Positions 44,080-53,434 of a stretch of DNA of 64,000 nt are shown piece after piece; position 1 is the stretch's first letter, and each line of letters opens with the position of its first letter. The stretch lies in contig CAJYTF010000022.1 of the NCBI GenBank assembly GCA_913777665.1, positions 1 through 64,000 on the forward strand. The letters are read 5' to 3'. The stretch comes from an uncultured Myroides sp. (lineage in GTDB: Bacteria; Bacteroidota; Bacteroidia; Flavobacteriales; Flavobacteriaceae). The notes beneath the pieces were generated by a model, which was not told the DNA's origin, did no database searches, and worked only from the letters and a program-made list of their open reading frames with translations. The position numbers and the translations under genes are program-made.

Positions 44080-45594
44080 TTAATTATTCAATTCTTTTAA
44101 TTGTTCCAGATAACATCGATCGTTTGATAATCGTGGAATTTTATTTTGTCCGCCCAATTTATCTTTTTTGCTTAACCATAAATGAAAAAGATCCGGCTGT
44201 GCCACATTTAAAACCAATTCATTCAAGGTCATGCTGTTGTAACGTTTGGCTTCGTAATCTGAATTTATTCCTTGTATGTTTTCATCGAGCCTTTTTGTAA
44301 AAGCCTTTAAATCATCGGGATTCTTTTTAAATTCAATCATCCATTCGTGTGCCCCTTTTTCTTTATCCTTCATAAAAACAGGTGCTACTGTATATTCAAC
44401 AATATCTACATTAAACTCTTTTGCCGTTTTTGCTATGGCGGTGTCGGTATTTTCGATCATTAATTCTTCGCCAAAAACATTAATATAATGCTTTGTTCTG
44501 CCCGTAATTTTAATTCGATACGGACTTAACGATGTAAAACGAACGGTATCGCCAATTAAATAACGCCATAATCCTGAATTTGTGGTTATTACTACGGCGT
44601 AACTTTTATTGATTTCTACACCCGCTAAAGATACTGTTTTTTGGTTAGATGTACCAAAAGTATCCATCGGAATAAATTCATAAAAAATTCCATAATCTAA
44701 CATTAGCAGCATATCGTCGGCATTATTTCGATCCTGAATGGCAAAAAATCCCTCGGAAGCGTTGTAATTTTCGTAAAAACGGAACGAATCTTTAGGAAAC
44801 ATTTTTTTGTACTGATCGCGATACGGCTCAAAACTAATTCCGCCGTGAAAATAAACTTCGGCATTTGGCCAAAGTTCCAATAAATTGTTCTTTCCGGTAT
44901 CTTGTAAAACATTATTCAGCAAAACCATTAACCACGAAGGAACGCCAAGCAAACTGGTAACATTTTCGTTTTTGGTTTCTTTAACAATGGCTTTCATTTT
45001 CTCTGTCCACTCATTCATTAAAGATGTTTTATGACTTGGGGTTGATCCCAATTCTGCCCACAACGGTAAATTATCAATCAATATGGCAGACAAATCGCCA
45101 AAAACCGTGTTGTTATCCTCGTACAACTGCTTGCTTCCGCCTAAACGTAAACTTTTTCCTGTGAAAAGTTGAGATTCCTCGTTATTATTCAAATACAAAC
45201 ACAGCATATCTTTACCGGCTTTGTAATGACAATTCTCTAAAGCATCGGAACTTACCGGAATAAACTTACTTTTAGCATTGGTTGTACCGCTCGATTTTGC
45301 AAAAAACCTAATTGGTTCTGGCCAGTAAATGTTTGCTTCGCCTTTGCGGCTACGTTCAATTAAAGGCTCTACATCTTCGTAGGCTGCAACCGGAACGCGG
45401 TCTGCAAACTGTTCGTAGGTTAAAACAGATGAAAAATCGTACTTCTTCCCTATTTCGGTATGCTTTGCCCGCTGAATTAAATTCAACAGCAATTCGTTTT
45501 GTACTTCGTGCGGATATTTCATAAACAATTCAATTTGATGAATACGTTTTTTTAAAATCCACGAAACAATAGAGTTAATAATAGATAATGCCAT
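44080..45594 (-). CDS. GH3 auxin-responsive-family acyl-adenylating enzyme
   Basis: A 504-aa ANL-superfamily enzyme related to plant GH3 amino-acid conjugases. FFAKSSGTTNAKSKFIPVS (about residues 97-115) is the ATP-binding P-loop-like motif, FHGGISFEPY and YNASEGFFAIQD the second and third motifs, and SGLWRYLIGDTVRF the hinge region. Bacterial members probably conjugate an acid to an amino acid; the substrate here is unknown. Confidence 0.9.
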   Translation of the reverse strand: MALSIINSIVSWILKKRIHQIELFMKYPHEVQNELLLNLIQRAKHTEIGKKYDFSSVLTYEQFADRVPVAAYEDVEPLIERSRKGEANIYWPEPIRFFAKSSGTTNAKSKFIPVSSDALENCHYKAGKDMLCLYLNNNEESQLFTGKSLRLGGSKQLYEDNNTVFGDLSAILIDNLPLWAELGSTPSHKTSLMNEWTEKMKAIVKETKNENVTSLLGVPSWLMVLLNNVLQDTGKNNLLELWPNAEVYFHGGISFEPYRDQYKKMFPKDSFRFYENYNASEGFFAIQDRNNADDMLLMLDYGIFYEFIPMDTFGTSNQKTVSLAGVEINKSYAVVITTNSGLWRYLIGDTVRFTSLSPYRIKITGRTKHYINVFGEELMIENTDTAIAKTAKEFNVDIVEYTVAPVFMKDKEKGAHEWMIEFKKNPDDLKAFTKRLDENIQGINSDYEAKRYNSMTLNELVLNVAQPDLFHLWLSKKDKLGGQNKIPRLSNDRCYLEQLKELNN

Positions 45595-45674
45595 GTGCTT
45601 TTAATTGTGCTAAAATGCAAAATATGGTTATTACTTTGTACTTTTACAATTCATTCAAAAATAAAAAAAATCTA

Positions 45675-46472
45675 ATGCAATACGAAGGAGTTTTAAATAA
45701 AATGCACAGCGAATTTTTAAATCCTATACAATATTATCTGGTTTTTGAACAGGCGTTTATTAATATGAATCAAGTTATTAACAAACAGATTGAAATTCAG
45801 CATATTGGTTACCAATGTTTAAATTGCACAAAAGAGAAAAAAATATTTAGACAAGGTTTTTGTTATGATTGTTTTATGAAAAGCGCTGCTGCTGGCGATT
45901 GGATTATGCGTCCGGAATTAAGCACGGCACATTTAGGAATTGAAGATCGTGATTTAGTGTATGAACAAAAAGTTCAATTACAACCACATATTGCTTATTT
46001 GGCTGTTGCGAGTGATTTAAAAATTGGAGTTACCCGAAAAACACAGGTGCCAACAAGATGGATTGATCAAGGAGCGTCGTTTGCGATTCCTGTAACCGAG
46101 GTTCCCAACAGATATTTGGCAGGAATTACCGAAGTTGCATTAAAAAGCCATTATACCGATAAAACCAATTGGCGAAAAATGTTATTAAATCAAATTTTAA
46201 CTGTTGATTTGAATGAGGCTGTTAAAAATATTGAGCAGTTTTTACCTGCCGAAATTATTCCGTATTATAAAGAAACCAATCACGAAATTTATGAATTGAA
46301 TTATCCGGTTGAAAGATATCTTACAAGCTGCAACAGTTTAAATTTAGATAAAACTCCGAATTATTCAGGAAAATTGATCGGTATTAAAGGTCAATACCTT
46401 CTTTTTGAAGACGGAACGGTTTTTAATGTTAGAAGCTACGAAGGTTATAAAGTAAATGTGAGTGTTTTGTAA
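45675..46472 (+). CDS. DUF2797 zinc-binding protein
   Basis: A 265-aa protein of the DUF2797 family. A zinc-ribbon pair (CLNC, then CYDC) lies at about residues 50-75; a later block KIGVTRKTQVPTRWIDQGA is GIY-YIG-like. Function unknown. I chose the ATG at 45675 (MQYEGVLNK), which matches the usual family start; the upstream extension overlaps the GH3-family gene. Confidence 0.88.
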   Translation: MQYEGVLNKMHSEFLNPIQYYLVFEQAFINMNQVINKQIEIQHIGYQCLNCTKEKKIFRQGFCYDCFMKSAAAGDWIMRPELSTAHLGIEDRDLVYEQKVQLQPHIAYLAVASDLKIGVTRKTQVPTRWIDQGASFAIPVTEVPNRYLAGITEVALKSHYTDKTNWRKMLLNQILTVDLNEAVKNIEQFLPAEIIPYYKETNHEIYELNYPVERYLTSCNSLNLDKTPNYSGKLIGIKGQYLLFEDGTVFNVRSYEGYKVNVSVL

Positions 46473-46500
46473 TTGTATTTTTTTTAAGTGTCACAAAGCA

Positions 46501-48873
46501 CTACTTACTTTTTCTCGCAAAATAATTACTCATAACTGTTACAAAACTTATAATAGTTGCTGTACTTACAGGCATTATAATCGCAGCGACCAATGGCGAT
46601 AAATTGTTTGATAGTGCAAAGCTTAAACCTACAATATTATAGGTAATTGCCAAGCAATAACTCATTTTAATGGTTTTCATGGCATTTTTTGCAAAATTTA
46701 AAAAGTAAGGTAGTTTAGTAAAAACCGATGCATCGATAATAGCATCGCTGGCTGGAGTGAAAACATTTACGTTTTCTGAAATCGATATTCCAATATCGCT
46801 TTGAGCCAACGCACCGGCGTCGTTCAAACCATCGCCAATCATTAGTACATTATGGTTTGTAAGCTGTAAATTTTTAATAAAATTGAGTTTATCATCAGGT
46901 TTTTGGTTAAAAATTAATCGAGTATTTTCAGGAACCAACCGTTCCAACATACGTTGTTCGCCATTGTTATCGCCCGAAAGCACATATAATTTGTAATTTC
47001 TGTTTTTCAGCGTATCAAACAATTCCTTGATTCCTTCGCGGTATTCGTTTTCGAACACATAAAAACCTTTGACTTTATTATTTATGCTAATATAAACTTT
47101 GGTTTGATTGATTTCTGAAGCATCGTTTACTCCTACCCAACTTGCCGAACCAATTTTCAGCGTTTGATCCTTAAAAAATCCTTCGATACCTTTTCCGGCA
47201 ACTTCCTGATAATTCAAAGGTTTTTCGATCGATGTTTCTGGTAGAATCAAATACAATCGTCGACTTAACGGATGATTTGATCCACGCACGATGTTTTTCA
47301 AAGCCGTTAAATCATCTTTTGAAAGCGGATCGCCCACGTATTTAATCTGCTGATTGGTGTTTGATGTCAACGTACCTGTTTTATCAAAAACAACTGTATC
47401 AACTTTAGAAAGCTGTTCAATTACAGCGGTATTCTTCAAATAAAGCTTTCGTTTCCCCATTAATCGAATCACATTTCCCCAAGTATAAGGTGCGGTTAAT
47501 GCCAATGCACACGGACATGCAACGATTAAAACGGCGGTTAAAACATTAAATGCATCGTTAAAACTTGTAAAACTCCACCCAGTAAAACCAATAATGGCAA
47601 TAGTTAGCAAAGCCGGCGTAAAAATATGGCTGGCTTTATCGGTAATAGTCTGTATTTTTTGAGAAACTTTTTTCTGAAAAACTTCGTTACTCCACAACTG
47701 CGTCAGGTAACTTTGCGAAACCGTATTTATGGCTTCAACAGTCACGGCGTTACCTACCTGCTTTCCGCCCGCATAAATTTTATCGCCCGATTTTTTCTCA
47801 ACCGGAACAGCCTCGCCCGTCACAAAACTATAATCGATAAAAGCAGTATCAGATAGCAGAATGGCATCAACAGGAATTAATTCTTCGTTACGAATTAACA
47901 ATTGATTTCCTTTTTCGATCTCATAAACCTGAATGGGAACTTCTTTCTGTTGATCTATTTTAGTTACTGCAATTGGGAAATACGATTTATAATCTCGTTC
48001 AAACGATAAAAAATTATAAGTTGTTTGTTGGATCAATTTACCCGAAAGCATAAAAAAGACCAATCCGCACATACTGTCTAAAAATCCGGCGCCGTCCTGA
48101 AAAAAGATATCAACCAAACTGCGCACAAACATGACGATTATTCCCAATGCCATAGGAATATCAATATTATATGCCTTGGTTTTTATACTGTGATAAGCCG
48201 ATTTATAATAAGGCGTTGCCGAATAAAGAAAAACGGGCAATGCCAAAAGTATGTTGAAATATCTGAAAAAATCACGGTATTGGTGCATCCAAACATCTTC
48301 AACATTAAAATATTCGGGAAATGAAAGCAGCATAATGTTTCCGAAACCAAAAAAAGCCACGCCAATTTTATACAGCAAACTACGATCTATTAGCTTTGGC
48401 TTTGCATCGTACTGTTCCAAACTAATGTAAGGTTCGTAACCGATTGATGCCAAAAGCAATACCAGATTTTTTAAAGAGATATTTTCGCTATTGTAAGTAA
48501 TACTCACTTTTTTTTGCGAAAAAACTACCTGTGAATGAGTTACGGCTGCGTTTAAAGTATTCAGGTTTTCTAAAATCCAGATACACGAACTGCAATGAAC
48601 ATGCGGAATGTACAAACGGACAATCTGAGTGGATCCTTCTTTAAAATCGAGCAGTTTGTCGGCAATATCTGCGTTTTCCAGATAATTATATTTAGAAGCA
48701 ACATCTTTTGGAGCTGCTCCCGGATTTTTTTCAAAATCGTAATAAGTGCCTAAACCGTTTTCCGAAAATAAATCGTAAACCGTTTGGCAGCCTTTACAGC
48801 AGAAATCCTTATCATTAAAAACAATCACCTCATTTTCAACAATATCATTTCCGCAATGATAACAATTCAACAT
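46501..48873 (-). CDS. ccoI: Copper-translocating P-type ATPase for cbb3 oxidase assembly
   Basis: A 790-aa heavy-metal P1B ATPase. N-terminal zinc-ribbon-like YHCG...CCKGC, then an HMA domain with HCSSC (Cys94, Cys97), eight TM helices with the CPCAL metal motif and the DKTGTLT phosphorylation loop, then GDGLNDAGAL. The FixI/CcoI form loads copper for cbb3 oxidase. Neither ccoS nor ccoNOP follows here; the convergent DUF2797 gene is 28 bases away. Confidence 0.92.
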   Translation of the reverse strand: MLNCYHCGNDIVENEVIVFNDKDFCCKGCQTVYDLFSENGLGTYYDFEKNPGAAPKDVASKYNYLENADIADKLLDFKEGSTQIVRLYIPHVHCSSCIWILENLNTLNAAVTHSQVVFSQKKVSITYNSENISLKNLVLLLASIGYEPYISLEQYDAKPKLIDRSLLYKIGVAFFGFGNIMLLSFPEYFNVEDVWMHQYRDFFRYFNILLALPVFLYSATPYYKSAYHSIKTKAYNIDIPMALGIIVMFVRSLVDIFFQDGAGFLDSMCGLVFFMLSGKLIQQTTYNFLSFERDYKSYFPIAVTKIDQQKEVPIQVYEIEKGNQLLIRNEELIPVDAILLSDTAFIDYSFVTGEAVPVEKKSGDKIYAGGKQVGNAVTVEAINTVSQSYLTQLWSNEVFQKKVSQKIQTITDKASHIFTPALLTIAIIGFTGWSFTSFNDAFNVLTAVLIVACPCALALTAPYTWGNVIRLMGKRKLYLKNTAVIEQLSKVDTVVFDKTGTLTSNTNQQIKYVGDPLSKDDLTALKNIVRGSNHPLSRRLYLILPETSIEKPLNYQEVAGKGIEGFFKDQTLKIGSASWVGVNDASEINQTKVYISINNKVKGFYVFENEYREGIKELFDTLKNRNYKLYVLSGDNNGEQRMLERLVPENTRLIFNQKPDDKLNFIKNLQLTNHNVLMIGDGLNDAGALAQSDIGISISENVNVFTPASDAIIDASVFTKLPYFLNFAKNAMKTIKMSYCLAITYNIVGLSFALSNNLSPLVAAIIMPVSTATIISFVTVMSNYFARKSK

Positions 48874-48926
48874 TTCTTTTTGCTTTATACCTTGTACAAA
48901 ATTCAGAAGGTCTATCTTTAAAAAAA

Positions 48927-48940
48927 ATGATAATTGTCAT
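48927..48940. promoter_or_regulatory. Candidate Crp/Fnr operator between ccoI and the Fnr-type gene
   Basis: ATGATAATTGTCAT is an imperfect palindrome with TGA-N6-TCA, the arrangement bound by Crp/Fnr dimers. It lies just upstream of the -7 box of the Fnr-type gene and about 55 bases from the ccoI start. Confidence 0.55.
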
Positions 48941-48948
48941 AATAATCG

Positions 48949-48956
48949 TATATTTG
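48949..48956 (+). promoter_or_regulatory. -7 box of the Fnr-type gene
   Basis: TATATTTG, 15 bases before the ATG. The candidate operator overlaps its -33 region, suggesting autoregulation. Confidence 0.6.
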
Positions 48957-48970
48957 CAAAAACTAATTTA

Positions 48971-49651
48971 ATGGGCAAGTGTGAGCAGTGCATCGTTAGA
49001 GAATTGAGTTCGTTAAAGGCTTTGTCTAAAGACGAACTGATTCATTTAGCGAAGTGTAAAGACAGTTTTCTTATAAAAAAAGGCGACGTTATTTTTAGCG
49101 AAGGCGATGTAATGAATGGCGTTTACTGCATTAAACAAGGCACATGCAAATTGGTTAAAATGAATTCTAGCGGAAAAGATACTATTCTAAAACTGATTAC
49201 CAAAGGCGATTTGTTAGGTCAAACATCGATCTTAACCGAAGGAAAAGCTACTTTAAGCGCCGTTGCTGTGGAAGATATGCAGGTTTGTTTTATTCCGAAA
49301 AACGAAGTATTAGGCTTTATTGGCAACAACAAAAATTTTTCGTTTGAAGTTACAAAAGATGTTTGCCAAAACCTTAATTACGCAACCGATTTTGCCATAA
49401 ACCATACGCACAAAACCGTAAAAGAACGTTTAGCACAAGCTTTGCTCGATATTTTAGATTCTGCCGGAACTGATGCTGAAGGTTTTTTAAGTTTACAATT
49501 AAGCAGAGAAGAAATTGCAAGTATGGTTGGAACTGCTACCGAAAGTTGCATAAGACTGCTTGCCGAATTAAAAAAAGCTGGAATTATAGATTTAAAAGCA
49601 AAAAGAATAAAAATTTTAAAGCTGAACGAATTAAAAAGTTTAGCACAATAA
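48971..49651 (+). CDS. Crp/Fnr-family transcriptional regulator
   Basis: A 226-aa regulator: cyclic-nucleotide-binding-like domain (about residues 10-130; IFSEGDVMNGVYCIKQGTCK) and a winged HTH (about 168-200; LSREEIASMVGTATESCIRLLAEL). Cysteines at 4, 7, 29, 53 and 59 could hold an iron-sulfur cluster as in Fnr, but the spacing differs from E. coli. Divergent to ccoI with an intergenic TGA-N6-TCA palindrome, as expected for an oxygen regulator of cbb3 assembly. Confidence 0.9.
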   Translation: MGKCEQCIVRELSSLKALSKDELIHLAKCKDSFLIKKGDVIFSEGDVMNGVYCIKQGTCKLVKMNSSGKDTILKLITKGDLLGQTSILTEGKATLSAVAVEDMQVCFIPKNEVLGFIGNNKNFSFEVTKDVCQNLNYATDFAINHTHKTVKERLAQALLDILDSAGTDAEGFLSLQLSREEIASMVGTATESCIRLLAELKKAGIIDLKAKRIKILKLNELKSLAQ

Positions 49652-49699
49652 TTTTATAAAGCCTTTTAAAGTAAATGCTAATTTGTGTATTTTCGCATT

Positions 49700-50713
49700 A
49701 TGATGAATACAAACGATACAGCATTTTTAACCGATTTTTTAAAAACGCCCAAACAAATAACAATTGTTCCGCACCGCAACCCCGATGGTGATGCATTAGG
49801 TTCGTGTTTAGGTCTTTACCACGTTTTAATACAGCTTAACCATACCGTAAAAGTAATTTCACCTAACGAATTTCCTGAATTTATTTCTTGGCTTCCGGCT
49901 TCTGAAGAAGTTTTGGTTTTCGAAAAAAACTTCGATGCCTGCAAAACTTTTTTACAAGGAAGTGATTTGGTTTTTACGTTAGATTTTAATGCGTTGCACC
50001 GTGCAGGCGATCAAATGGGATCGTATTTAGAGAAACTGCGCAAACCGTTTGTAATGATCGATCATCACCAAATGCCCGATGCGTATGCAAAAATCACGGT
50101 TTCCAATACTTCTTTCGGATCAACCTGCGAATTATTGTATCGTTTCCTAGAAGAATTAAACCTTAAGCAATATATCAACAGAGATGCAGCAACCTGTATT
50201 TACACAGGTATTGTAACCGATTCTGGTTCATTTAAATTCGTAAAAACAACCGGCGATACACACCGTGTAGTTGCAGACTTGATCGATTTAGGGGTTGATA
50301 ATCCAAAAGTACATAATTCACTTTTCAGCACGGCATCGTTCAATCAGTTGCAATTATTAGGCAGAGCGCTACAGCATTTAAAGGTAATGCCCGAAAAAAG
50401 CACGGCATATACGTTTCTTTCTCAAGACGATTTAAACGAATTCGATTATCAAAAAGGCGATACCGAAGGAATTGTAAATTACGGATTATCTTTAAAAGGA
50501 ATTAATCTGGCGGCAATATTCATCGAAAATAAAGAAGAAGGAATGATTAAGATTTCTTTTAGATCTGAAGGAGATTTTGATGTAAACGAATTTGCACGCA
50601 GCTATTTCAATGGCGGCGGACATATTAATGCAGCTGGAGGAAAATCGTTCGATACCTTGGAACAAACCGTTCTAAACTTTGAGACTATTTTAAACAATAT
50701 CAACAAACAGTAA
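49700..50713 (+). CDS. DHH-family phosphoesterase (NrnA-like)
   Basis: A 337-aa DHH/DHHA1 protein. Manganese-binding motifs: HRNPDGDALGS (about residue 31), DFNALHR, and DHHQMP (about 118), then the C-terminal FNGGGHINAAGG. NrnA-type enzymes degrade nano-RNA and 3'-phosphoadenosine 5'-phosphate. Two ATGs (49700, 49703) are possible. A TATTTTCG box at 49688 would place the transcript start almost on the ATG, hinting at a leaderless mRNA. Followed by gldI after 1 base. Confidence 0.9.
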   Translation: MMNTNDTAFLTDFLKTPKQITIVPHRNPDGDALGSCLGLYHVLIQLNHTVKVISPNEFPEFISWLPASEEVLVFEKNFDACKTFLQGSDLVFTLDFNALHRAGDQMGSYLEKLRKPFVMIDHHQMPDAYAKITVSNTSFGSTCELLYRFLEELNLKQYINRDAATCIYTGIVTDSGSFKFVKTTGDTHRVVADLIDLGVDNPKVHNSLFSTASFNQLQLLGRALQHLKVMPEKSTAYTFLSQDDLNEFDYQKGDTEGIVNYGLSLKGINLAAIFIENKEEGMIKISFRSEGDFDVNEFARSYFNGGGHINAAGGKSFDTLEQTVLNFETILNNINKQ

Positions 50714-50714
50714 T

Positions 50715-51251
50715 ATGAAAAAAATAATTGCATGTTTTGCCCTAACCGGCTTATTGTTTGCCTGTAAACAGCCCGAGCCTCGCAAACCGGTGAGTTACAG
50801 TTCAGGTACTTTTATTAAGGAATCTGTTCAGCGAAACAAGAATATTGTTCAAGACGAAGAAAAACTGATCCAAAACGTCATTAAAAAAGATTCGGCGCAT
50901 CATTATTACCAATCTACTTTAGGATTTTGGTACAAGTACGATGTTGCTGTTACAACCGATAGTTTACTGCCTAAAAAAGGCGATATCGTTAAACTGGATT
51001 TTGAAATTTACGACATCAACAGCAATTTAATTTATACAAAAGCCGAAACAACCCCAAAAGTTTACGCTGTAGACAAGCAGGAAATTATGGTTGGTTTGCG
51101 CCACGCCGTAAAATTAATGCACAAAGGCGAAACCGTTTCGTTTATATTTCCATCGCACATGGCTTATGGTTATTTGGGCGATAAAGAAAAAATTGGAACC
51201 AACGTTCCGCTCATCTGTAAAGTAACCCTTAACGATATTAAACCAGAATAA
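50715..51251 (+). CDS. gldI: Gliding motility peptidyl-prolyl isomerase lipoprotein GldI
   Basis: A 178-aa periplasmic lipoprotein (lipobox LFAC, Cys17) with a C-terminal FKBP domain (about 85-178; GDIVKLDFEIYD, GLRHAVKLMHKGETVSFIFP, AYGYLGD). The RKPVSYSSG and FIKESVQRN region matches GldI of Flavobacterium, needed for gliding in F. johnsoniae. It follows the DHH gene, a linkage I recognise from that group, and leads two further PPIase genes. Confidence 0.92.
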   Translation: MKKIIACFALTGLLFACKQPEPRKPVSYSSGTFIKESVQRNKNIVQDEEKLIQNVIKKDSAHHYYQSTLGFWYKYDVAVTTDSLLPKKGDIVKLDFEIYDINSNLIYTKAETTPKVYAVDKQEIMVGLRHAVKLMHKGETVSFIFPSHMAYGYLGDKEKIGTNVPLICKVTLNDIKPE

Positions 51252-51254
51252 AAA

Positions 51255-52316
51255 ATGAAAAAACTATTATTTGCTTTTGCGTTAATTAGTGCGCAGGCTT
51301 TTGCACAAACCAAGTTAGCTGACGGTATGTATGCAAACTTTGTTACCAAAAAAGGTACCATTACCACTCAATTATATTACAATGAAACGCCGTTAACCGT
51401 AGCAAATTTTGTTGCTTTGGCAGAAGGAACACATCCGCAGGTTAAATCAGAATACAAAGGAAAACCTTTTTATAACGGCTTGAAATTTCACCGCGTTATT
51501 GCCAATTTTATGATTCAGGGAGGCGATCCAAAAGGCGATGGTTCTGGTGAACCAGGTTACTTATTTGCAGATGAAATTGTTCCCACATTGAAACACGATG
51601 GTCCCGGAGTTTTATCTATGGCAAATCGTGGACCTATAACAAACGGATCTCAATTTTTTATTACACACGTTGCTACGCCTCATTTAGACGGTCGCCATAC
51701 TGTTTTTGGAAAAGTTGTTGACGGACAAAAAATTGTGGATGCTATTGAACAAAACGATGTTATTGAAAAAGTAGAAATCGTTCGTGTTGGAAAGGATGCA
51801 AAAAAATTCAATGCAGCAAAAACATTTACATCTGTTCAGGAAAAATTAAAGAAAGAAGAAGAACTTAAAAAGAAACAGGCAGAAGCTTTAAAAATCGAAT
51901 CAAAAAAAATGTTCGATGATTATCTTGCAAAAGCAACGGCATATCCATCGGGAATTAAAATGTATGTTGTTGAAAAAGGTGCAGGTATCAAACCAACCGA
52001 AGGCGAAAACATTCATTTTGATTACGCAGGATATTTAGCAGACGGAACTTTGTTTGATACAGGTATTGAAGCTTTGGCAGAAAAACACGGAATTTTAAAT
52101 CCACAAAGAAAAAATGCTAACGCATACCAACCATTAGATTACACTTTTGGAAATAAAGGTGGATTTATCGAAGGAATGACAGAAGGCTTATTACAATTGA
52201 ACAAAGGAGATAAAGCATATATCTTTATTCCATCCAATTTAGGATATGGCGAGCGCGCTATGGGACCAATTCCGGCAAATTCAAACTTAGTTTTTTACGT
52301 AGACATCAAACCTTAA
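51255..52316 (+). CDS. Cyclophilin-FKBP fusion peptidyl-prolyl isomerase
   Basis: A 353-aa exported dual PPIase. Signal peptide ends AFAQ. N-terminal cyclophilin domain (about 25-175; [32 protein letters not shown]), a Lys/Glu coiled-coil linker (about 190-215), then an FKBP domain (about 230-353; [31 protein letters not shown]). The two folds sit in one chain. It is 3 bases after gldI and one of three PPIases in a row. Confidence 0.92.
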   Translation: MKKLLFAFALISAQAFAQTKLADGMYANFVTKKGTITTQLYYNETPLTVANFVALAEGTHPQVKSEYKGKPFYNGLKFHRVIANFMIQGGDPKGDGSGEPGYLFADEIVPTLKHDGPGVLSMANRGPITNGSQFFITHVATPHLDGRHTVFGKVVDGQKIVDAIEQNDVIEKVEIVRVGKDAKKFNAAKTFTSVQEKLKKEEELKKKQAEALKIESKKMFDDYLAKATAYPSGIKMYVVEKGAGIKPTEGENIHFDYAGYLADGTLFDTGIEALAEKHGILNPQRKNANAYQPLDYTFGNKGGFIEGMTEGLLQLNKGDKAYIFIPSNLGYGERAMGPIPANSNLVFYVDIKP

Positions 52317-52326
52317 TTACTATAAA

Positions 52327-53373
52327 ATGAAGAAAATTTTAGCATTAGCTGTATTAACGGCAACCTTATTTACAGCATGTAAAAAAGAAGAAGAAAGCAA
52401 TTTACCAGAAGGCTTATATGCCGAAATTACCACTAACAAAGGAACTATCACTGCTCAATTAGAATATGAAAAAGCTCCGTTAACGGTAGCGAACTTTGTA
52501 AGTTTGGCAGAAGGTAAAAACCCGTTTGTTGAAGCAAAATTCAAAGACAAACCTTTTTACGACGGATTGACTTTTCACCGCGTTATTGCAGATTTTATGA
52601 TTCAAGGTGGTGATCCATCAGGAACAGGCGAAGGCGGACCGGGTTATAAATTTGCCGATGAATTTCATCCAGATTTAAAACACGACAAACCGGGTATTTT
52701 ATCTATGGCAAATGCCGGTCCAACAACGAACGGTTCGCAATTTTTCATAACACACGTTGCTACACCACATTTAGATGGTATGCACAGCGTTTTTGGTCAT
52801 GTTATTGAAGGACAAGAAATTGTTAACACCATTGCTCAAGGCGATAAAATAGAAACCATAAAAATTATTCGTTCGGGCGATAAAGCAAAAGCTTTTGATG
52901 CAGCTAAAGTTTTCAAAGAAAAACAAGAACAAGCTAACAAAGTTCCAAACGAAACAAAAGCGGTTTTAGAAGATGCAAAAACAAAAGCAACTACTACTAA
53001 CAGCGGTTTATCTTATTATATTTTTGAAAAAGGAAACGGCGAAAAACCAAAGCAAGGCGACAAAATTAATGTGGCGTATGCAGGGTATTTTGAAGACGGA
53101 CGTTTGTTTGATACCAGTATAGAAGATGTTGCTACAAAATACAATGTATTAAATGCACAACGCAAAGCAGCAAACCAATACATTCCAATTCCTTTTGAAT
53201 ATGGTCAAAAAGTAGGTTTAATTCCAGGTTTTATTGAAGGGATCGAGCAATTGAGCATTGGTGACAAAGCGTACATCTTTATTCCATCGCATTTAGCTTA
53301 TGGCGAACAAGGTGCAGGCGGTGTAATTCCACCAAATACCAACTTAATTTTTGAACTGCATATTTCAAAATAA
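52327..53373 (+). CDS. Cyclophilin-FKBP fusion lipoprotein
   Basis: A 348-aa paralogue of the previous gene with the same domain order, cyclophilin (about 25-175) and FKBP (about 230-348; [14 protein letters not shown]), but with a lipobox (FTAC, Cys18) instead of a plain signal peptide, so it is membrane-anchored. Cyclophilin motifs [15 protein letters not shown] and GSQFFITH are intact. Tandem duplication with changed localisation is likely. Confidence 0.92.
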   Translation: MKKILALAVLTATLFTACKKEEESNLPEGLYAEITTNKGTITAQLEYEKAPLTVANFVSLAEGKNPFVEAKFKDKPFYDGLTFHRVIADFMIQGGDPSGTGEGGPGYKFADEFHPDLKHDKPGILSMANAGPTTNGSQFFITHVATPHLDGMHSVFGHVIEGQEIVNTIAQGDKIETIKIIRSGDKAKAFDAAKVFKEKQEQANKVPNETKAVLEDAKTKATTTNSGLSYYIFEKGNGEKPKQGDKINVAYAGYFEDGRLFDTSIEDVATKYNVLNAQRKAANQYIPIPFEYGQKVGLIPGFIEGIEQLSIGDKAYIFIPSHLAYGEQGAGGVIPPNTNLIFELHISK

Positions 53374-53376
53374 TAG

Positions 53377-53404
53377 AAAAGAGGCTTTTGCCTCTTTTGC
53401 TTTT
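53377..53404 (+). terminator. Terminator of the gldI-PPIase operon
   Basis: AAAAGAGGC pairs with GCCTCTTTT around TTTT. Confidence 0.8.
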
Positions 53405-53434
53405 AAATTCCTAATCTATCCTTAAAAATCAACA

